Shown: one piece after another, positions 57,830 through 64,000 of the stretch
Layout of the letters: every line of letters starts with the position of its first letter
Numbering within the stretch: the stretch's first letter is position 1
Assembly: GCA_010909165.1 (NCBI GenBank)
Contig: VJWM01000019.1
Span: 806,001-870,000, forward strand
Length of the DNA: 64,000 nucleotides
Origin: Anthoceros angustus
Taxonomy: Eukaryota > Streptophyta > Anthocerotopsida > Anthocerotales > Anthocerotaceae
Direction of reading: 5' to 3'
The notes under the pieces: model-generated
Told to the model about the DNA's origin: nothing
Database searches by the model: none
The model's input: only the letters and a program-made list of their open reading frames with translations
Position numbers and translations under genes: made by a program

Positions 57830-60800
57830 GACGCTGAGAAGAAGGACCTCCCGGCGTGTGGCCTAACCACGGAGACTTGTTGGAGAAGCCGGAGGCGAAG
57901 AAATCTAAAAGCAAGAAGGAGGCAAATCGAGAACCAGATCCTCCACGCCAGACACTACCGCCTCGGCTGGACATGCTTTCCAACCATTGAGCAAGGTGGA
58001 GGTGGAACGGAAGCATAAAGTCTCACTCAATTCAACAAGGCAAGCACCACAAAGACGTTGGTGGTGGAGAGAAGTCCGCTTGTCCAAAGGATTGAGGGTG
58101 GGAAATCCAGATCAATTCCCTCCCATACTCGTATGAGGAGACTGTGCGGAGGCACATGAACCATTTGAGGACACTATGCTTCCAGCAGAATGGTTGTTGA
58201 CACAAAGAGGAGATGAAGAAACTGCTATGGACGCCGGCGTCAAGCTTTGGGTTTTGGGTTCAACGGTGCACCGCAAACCGAGAGGCGGGATGGGTCCTGT
58301 GGGCAACTTTGGATGGAGGGCAGCGAGACCCGTAATCATGGATTCTTTGCACTTCAAGGCCTTATGAAGTGGACGCATTGCCGATCCGATGATTACACTG
58401 TATCTCAAAAAGTGGCATGTTTGCACAGGAAGAAATGTGAGCCAAAGGAGTTGTCCAGCACTTTTCGAGCGCGGAGCTGAGAATGTGAGTACACTTCTTA
58501 ATTCCGCATTCGCCACACGTTGATTGCATTGATGCCTAACTGTGCTTGCACCGTGATGTGAGTGAGAGAACATTTTATGTGTGCTTGTGTGAGGTGATTA
58601 CGAGCTCCATTATCCGTCATCGAGAGAGATGTCACCGAGGAGGACAAGACAGGGACTTCAAACGACCGGAAGTAGAAGACAATGAGGCGAGTTCGGACCT
58701 TCCGATGAGGAGGATGGGCCTATTCCGAGTTCTGGTCATTCGGGATGCGGAGGCATTTGAAGAGGATGATGGGGAGGCCGAGGGTGATGGAGGGAGGTTT
58801 CGCTGGGGCCACGATTCCTTCCAAGGTCGCCGCCATCCAAGCACCATGGGAGGAGTCCCTGCTACATGGAAGAGGGGAGGCGAGGGGACGCGATGCCGGC
58901 GCCTCGACTATGGTGAGGAGGAGGGCGCGCCCTGTGCGGATGAGGAGGGGCGCGCCGCTCTGACGGAAGAGGGGCGCCGGCATGCCTCCGCCGAGGAGGA
59001 AGAGGGGGCGCCGCCCCGGTTTGAGCGGAGGGGCGCCGCCGCCCTCCCGAGGAGGAGGGCGCTGCCGCCCTGTGCAGAGAGGAGGCGCCATGCGCCGCCC
59101 GACGCGAGTGGAGGAGGTAGGCGCAGATGCGCCTCAGAAACCTGTGGCTTGCTGAGGAAGGCTGGGGCCATGAGAAGCGGAAAAGCATGCATGATGAGGA
59201 AGGTGGTAGCAGTCCCGAGTGCGGAACGCTCGATAGGAACGAGCAGAAAAAGTTCAAGCGCCCCAAGGGAAATCGATAACAATGAGATTCCAACATTGCA
59301 TGTCTCAACAGATGGAGAAAGACCGAAGCGTCTATGATGCATGAGGATTATTTTAAGTGAGTCGCATATGCGAAGAAGGTGGTGCGTAAAGACTAAAGTC
59401 GAGAATTTGAGGGCGTTTCTAACCCGGATGCTCGTTCCAAGTGGATGAGGCTTGGGCGAACTACCGCTCGCCATCTCAAGGGTCGTATTGAAGAAGGTGT
59501 GCTGCCTTTGCTTTGTATGATTGACCCATCCGATGCAGGATATCAAAACATTAGACCGGAAAAAGTTCCGCAAAGAAGTATATTATGGGGTACTGGAGGC
59601 AATCATACTTACGCCGCCATGAAGCGCCTTGCGATATATCACCGTGGAAGGCAAGGTTCCAATGGATGGAGGCCCATGTCTATTGGGCTAACTCTACAGA
59701 GATGCGAGTTCGCAACCCACACAACACAATGTCGGACAAGAGGAAAAAGATGAACTTTATCGAGCGAGATACCTGTGGATGAACTTGATTGCAAAGCGGG
59801 ATGGTGTGACAATGAGCATGAACTGGAAGTTCAATTTATACAAGGTGCTTAATGATAGAGGATGACGAAGGTCGGGAAGATGAGCAATACAAGCAAAACA
59901 AAGTGGACAACCGGACACATATACTATGCATAGCAAACTGGAGGGAAAGGTGTGGGAAAACGTGATGATCTTCACCAAGTGGGAGGCGATGGAACTTCCC
60001 GAAAGGTGCCAAACAGCAGTACTAGCAAGAAGAGCAAGGGCAAACGCAGTTGGAGAAGAGGTGAAGACTGGAAAGCGTTTTGTTAAGCCCAAAGAGATGC
60101 AAGGAAACCATGGCAGCTTTCCAAGGAATTCCACCGAGAGACGGTCGAAAATGCTGATTAGTGTGGAAAAGGTTTTGACAGTTTAGGACTCGAATGGTAT
60201 GTCCAAGGAGGTGATATCGGAAGAAACTTCATGTCATCCAAGTGGCGATGGCGAAACACTTAGGATGTGACTCTTCGAGATGGTTAGCGAATACCCAATG
60301 CACTCTTCGGATGATGTTATTGCACGTTTCAAACAGCGTTCGATGGAAAGGTACGTGTCATTTGTTTTAAGACTCATTGAGTAGACGCCGCGCCGCCTCT
60401 CCCACCATTTCCTTCGTTGGTTGTAACAGTAGGGAAGCATGCCGCGCCGCCCACTACCTATTGTCACTTAATCGGTTTTCGATCGACCACGGTGACGCGG
60501 CACAAGTGAAAGATGTGCGGATTTGAAAAACTACGAGGACTTCCGTGCTTTCACCGGAAGTGCACACATGGAAGGGTCCGGAGAACGAACAAAGGACCCT
60601 AGCGACATGGACATGGAAGAAGGCTGCTGCTCACTGCTCCAACCACGAGTGTATCGTGAAATACCAAGTGGTAGCGAGAGATGTGTTGGACATCCGAGGG
60701 TTTTACTAAGAGGAATTACACTTTATTGGTTATGGATGTGCCTGGGATTCAACAAGGAAAGCATGATGTAAAGATGGACCAAACACGATGGGCATGTTTC

Positions 60801-61658
60801 ACTCTTTCCATGACATGACGAGTTGTGAGGAAATGCATGATAGTTATGCATGGGGTGGAGGCCGCACATCGTGAGGGAGGCTGCATGCTGGTGCACCGTG
60901 GAGGGATGGTCTCCTCGTATGGGACAAAACTAACATGCATAATGATCAAGGTGGATATGATACCGCCGAGTACATCACGGTAGGGTGGGGGTAACTACAG
61001 AAGAAGAACAAGGTTTCAATGTTACCTAACACCGCCCTTGGCTGCTCAATAATGGTCGCATTGGGCACAACATCGTCAAGAAGCTTCTTTATATGTCATT
61101 GGACAAGCTCGTATGTGCTTATCGAGGCCATTAGGGTTGATGCGTAAGATGATCAACAACTTCTCCAAAGAAGGAGATTGGATATTAGATGCGCATGCGG
61201 TGAAGTGACGACGACCTAGCAAATACGCTATGTGGCCGCAATTGCATCGCCGTGACTTGGACAAACGATGCGGAATTCATTCCCCAAAGGATACATGGAT
61301 ATGAGGTACTTCAGCCGAGGAGGAATTGAATCATGAGCCACACCGACGAGGACCCGCCAGGCAAAGGAATTAAGCTTGTCCGAGAAGGGTCACTGCAAGC
61401 ACAGTCGTACCTTTGGGGTTCAACAGATGAAAGAGAAAACGGGCAAATCTTGATGACGGGCAGAACTCGAGCGCAGTGCCATCCAGACTACAACACCCAA
61501 AGCGCCCTCCTCGCCTCTTGGATGTGGAGAATGCCATGTGAGAACGACAACTTCGAGGACCCCGACAACGCCTCCTCGTAAACGCCGATGTTGTGTTCGA
61601 TAGCGATTCGGGCAATGCCCACCCGAGACTCAAGCCGGGCGAAGATTTTGGTAGTTAG
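57830..61658 (+). pseudogene. Gene P2, unit B: ParB-like domain joined to a DNA N6/N4-methyltransferase
   Basis: The most complete copy. N-terminal blocks are as in unit A (GFGFNGAPQT, LMKWTHC, CLHRKKCEPKELSSTFR, acidic segment at about 58.7 kb). A ParB/Srx-like signature, TGGNHTYAAMKRL, lies at 59592-59630, followed by QHNVGQEEKDELY. A basic middle region (59926-60186: VWENVMIFTKWEAMELPERC) precedes a methylase of the N4/N6 type: HCSNHEC, VMDVP with WD in the next phase (candidate DPPW-like motif IV, about 60.73 kb), LLVWDKTNMHNDQGGYDTAE, GDWILDAHA (61173-61200; SAM motif I), GRNCIAV (61234-61254) and EFIPQRIHGYE (61273-61305). A frame ending in TAG at 61656-61658 may be the C-terminus. The catalytic-motif-first order fits beta-class methylases. 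Several frameshifts, most at CG/CHG sites, and probable introns prevent a single ORF. Confidence 0.6.
58870..59120. repeat. GC-rich insertion in P2, unit B
   Basis: Degenerate GGCGCC/GCCGCC-rich stretch between the acidic segment and the IPTLHVSTDGER exon, at the same place as the 33-bp minisatellite of unit A but without perfect palindromes. Long frames on either strand here are compositional. Confidence 0.65.
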
Positions 61659-62560
61659 GTTATTGGAAATTTACGCTCTGCTATGTGTCCAAATTTTAGA
61701 AATTTTTCCAGTATGACGATGCCTACGCAAACATTCCCTTTAATCTTTATATTGCTTTTAGTGCTATGTATTGCTTTCAAGTAGGTGTGAAATCACGACA
61801 AGCAACCGTCAATATCACCATGGAAGACCATTGGGGCCTTTCGGGCATACTACGACCATAACTGCAGTGCACTTGTGAAAAGTAGCCGATGTCAGAGGAA
61901 GGGAGGAATGAACCATCACCAAGAAAATTAAAACGTCAAATGGGAATTCAAAGGCTCACCATGTTTTCCAAATAGCTTGGTTTTTTCCGCAGGTTGTTTT
62001 GTATATTCACCGCCTAAATATTATGCCAGTTGTAGGCTTATCTTGAGGTCTGGCTGGACAGGGAGTATGTAGCATGAGAACTGGAACCAGATTTGTGGAG
62101 CGCAGGTTAGATTGCCTAGATCTGCGGCATGTTTGATAAACTTTTTTTTTTGGACTGAGCTCACTATGGTGGGTATATGTGGCAGGGGAGTGGTGGATTG
62201 AGGTGGCAGGGACGTGTTGGGTACGGGTGGCAAGGGGTGGCAAGGGAGTGGTGGATTGAGGTGGCAGGGAAGTGGTAGGCAGAGGTGGCAGGGTATGCAG
62301 TTGGGTTTAGGTGGTCCTTGGTTCATTGTATTTCTAATCGCTGGTTCTTGATGGCTTTCATGGAACTCCCGAGGGAACCGCTGGATATGCACGGTGGTGG
62401 AGTATCGAAGATCACCTTGTAGGATCACACGATCACAGCAGCCTGACACCTACAACCGGATCCGTGGAGGTGCGAGCTGCGACCGAGGGATCAAGCTTTA
62501 GGGTTGTGCTCGGTTCTTTGGCTCGCTGTGGCAGGTACAAAGTTGGAGTCTAACAAATAG
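61659..62560. other. Region without recognised gene, with a G-rich repeat
   Basis: AT-rich to 62.1 kb, then a GGTGGCAGGG(A)GTGGT-type repeat at about 62165-62310. It contains a G-quadruplex-capable stretch at 62219-62246 (four G-runs of 3-4 with loops of 3-6). No convincing reading frame. Confidence 0.5.
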
Positions 62561-63115
62561 CTATGCTTTTGTTTAGGTGGTGCATGTAGCGTATGGCTTA
62601 TTACCATCACCGCCAAATGGAGCCAAGGGCTAAGTAAACGTCGACAAAGAAGAACGCCAGCCTGTGCCCAGTACATAAGTCAAGCATCTTCTAGTGAAGC
62701 TGGTGTTCAAGAGTTGTCGGGAAGGAGACTAACAAGGAAACTTGGTATTCCTCAAGTGCAGAGGTCAAACGAGGGGACCCATGCAGCACGAGAGGAAGGT
62801 GGAGCAGAAGAGGATGCCACTACTGTGCAAGAAACTCAGGTGCCCAAACTTTAACCGTCTGCATGAAGTTTAGAGAGCGCGTAGCTATGGGTCATTGCTT
62901 CGGTGTTAAGGAATGCTTGACGTCAGCAAGGTGATGTGGCTCGCAAATTAGGTCATCGCTTTCTAGAGCTTACAAGTGGATACACAGCAGAATGTCGTCA
63001 AGACATTATGGAGAAGTTTAGTAACCTACCATTGCTGAAGATGTTTTGACCAAGAGCTCGACAGGATGCCAAAGACAGCCAATTGGGAGCATTGTTGTTG
63101 AAGAATGTGCGTGAG
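62561..63115 (+). pseudogene. Unidentified plus-strand reading frames interrupted by the second GC-rich element
   Basis: An open frame to about 62855 contains WSQGLSKRRQRRTPACAQY and RLTRKLGIPQVQRSNEG. A second (about 62932-63040) reads VARKLGHRFLELTSGYTAEC and IMEKFSNLPLLKMF. The first is basic and the second helical. The GC-rich element enters right after. No family recognised. They could belong to the mobile element that carries P2. Confidence 0.35.
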
Positions 63116-64000
63116 TGTGGCGCGACTTTCGCTGACGGCCAGCCGGGCGCGCACAATTCCGTGTCGTTGTAGTAAGGAGTCCGTTCCCAAGAGAATGATA
63201 AGCTCCGCTGCTTCACCGATTCTCACCTTACTTTCCCGCTCAACTTTAACACACGCAATCGCTGCTTTGCGCCTAACTACTCATAACGCTCACCGAACAG
63301 CCCGTGTGGCCAAACGCTTAAGGACCCGCTTGTCAGATCGCTCACGCACGCCACTCTCCCTTTAGTCCGCTCTCATCACCTCACTACGCCATCAACCTTG
63401 GAAAAGAACGCAAGTGGCTACGCCCCGACCTCCTCCGTTGCTCAACCGGCCTCCGTCCGGCTCAGACGCCTCCCGAGTTCCTCCGCTCACACGCCCGGCC
63501 CGCTGACGCCGCCTGACGAACACGGGTCCCCGCCGCCTTCCCCGCACACACCACCACACGTTAGGGTCCGCTACTGTGACCTTGACGCCTCTCCGAGCTG
63601 CCGGCTCGCCATGACTCAGACTCACGTTAGCATGAAGACACACAAGGTCTGCAAGAAACGCGATCAACACCAAGAGAAGATGATTTATTCAGCCCTCAGC
63701 CTCTTATACTACGCCCAAGTCGGCGCTTTATTACACTCCTATTCGAGGGTGGCTACCAAGACGCCCTAATCGGCCGCCTACCATCCTATTCCTCCTCCTA
63801 TCTCCTTCGCTTGGTGGGCCTGGAAGGTCCTCGCCTCTTGGTGGTCCAATCTCCGTCCCGATAGCTGCGACCCAATCGGATGATCCGCGAGGCGGGACCC
63901 TTCCTCTTCCCGAATCCCGTGTACACGGGCGGCCCTGACGACCGCCACACACAACGCTCCCCCGCCCCCGAGGTCCCTCCTGTGAGGGGCCACCGACCGA
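63116..64000 (-). mobile_element. Second copy of the GC-rich TGTGG element (cut by window end)
   Basis: Starts TGTGGCGCGACT, and about 880 bp align with 4129-5010 with frequent small differences. The minus-strand TATAAGA (63702-63708) and AATAAA (63684-63689) are conserved. The five bases before it are GTGAG, the predicted target duplication. Its independent flank fixes the family terminus. Confidence 0.88.

Larger units (their letters stand above)
45064..59831. repeat. Large direct duplication, unit B (14.8 kb)
   Basis: Colinear with unit A: Copia-B 5' half with LTR 47630-47840, disrupted frame, AT-rich region, TFIIB-like gene, DUF7869-type gene, P1, P2. It has its own private duplication at 51.87-53.98 kb. 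Beyond 59831 the sequence is unique and completes P2. Confidence 0.93.

Noticed and set aside
57830-61658. Bacterial contamination as the source of the ParB-like/methylase sequence
   Set aside because: It is continuous with plant-type retroelements, is duplicated with them, and its paralogue has a GT..AG intron, so nuclear residence is the simpler reading.

Overview
The window is nuclear DNA of a green plant or streptophyte relative. It shows Ty1/copia elements with UBN2-type Gag and initiator-Met primer sites, a Ty3/gypsy-type element, spliceosomal GT..AG introns, a TFIIB-family gene, and no bacterial or organellar gene order. The mixture (a retroelement carrying a C5 DNA methyltransferase, a DUF7869-type gene, and a ParB-like/DNA-methylase fusion gene) suggests a non-seed lineage such as a charophyte alga, bryophyte, lycophyte or fern, but the species cannot be fixed from this sequence. 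No tRNA, rRNA or CRISPR array was recognised.

Layout. (1) 1-23.6 kb is a minus-strand gypsy-type element: two gag copies (19.4-20.9 and 21.6-23.2 kb), a protease, then a C5-cytosine methyltransferase domain. It is cut by a plus-strand copia element, Copia-A (1156-18172), with 175-bp LTRs that read identically and a TGTAT target duplication. (2) Copia-A is itself interrupted inside its integrase by an 8.5-kb GC-rich element (4129-12671; TGTGG...CCACA ends, ACCTT duplication). A second copy of that element starts at 63116 and runs off the window. (3) 24077-30332 is a minus-strand copia element, Copia-B, with a TTCTA duplication, inserted in an unidentified plus-strand reading frame. (4) From 27.53 kb a segment holding part of Copia-B, the disrupted frame, a TFIIB-like gene, a minus-strand DUF7869-type gene and two plus-strand genes (P1, P2) is tandemly repeated: unit A 27.53-45.06 kb, unit B 45.06-59.83 kb. 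Only the copy of P2 in unit B continues (to 61658) into a DNA N6/N4-methyltransferase domain after a ParB-like domain. (5) 61.7-63.1 kb is mostly unexplained.

The strongest candidates for something new are the intron-containing ParB-like plus N6/N4-methylase gene, transcribed away from a transposase-like DUF7869 gene, and the gypsy-type element with its own C5 methyltransferase. Two different mobile-element contexts in 64 kb therefore encode two chemically different DNA methyltransferases. The window also contains at least eleven direct kilobase-scale or sub-kilobase tandem duplications, most with 2-9 bp shared at the junction.

Caution: copies of the same segment differ mainly by 1-5 base indels at CG/CAG/CTG/CCG sites, while AT-rich stretches agree almost perfectly. 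That looks like long-read consensus error at methylated cytosines, so many stops and frameshifts below may not be real, and the small duplications need checking against reads.
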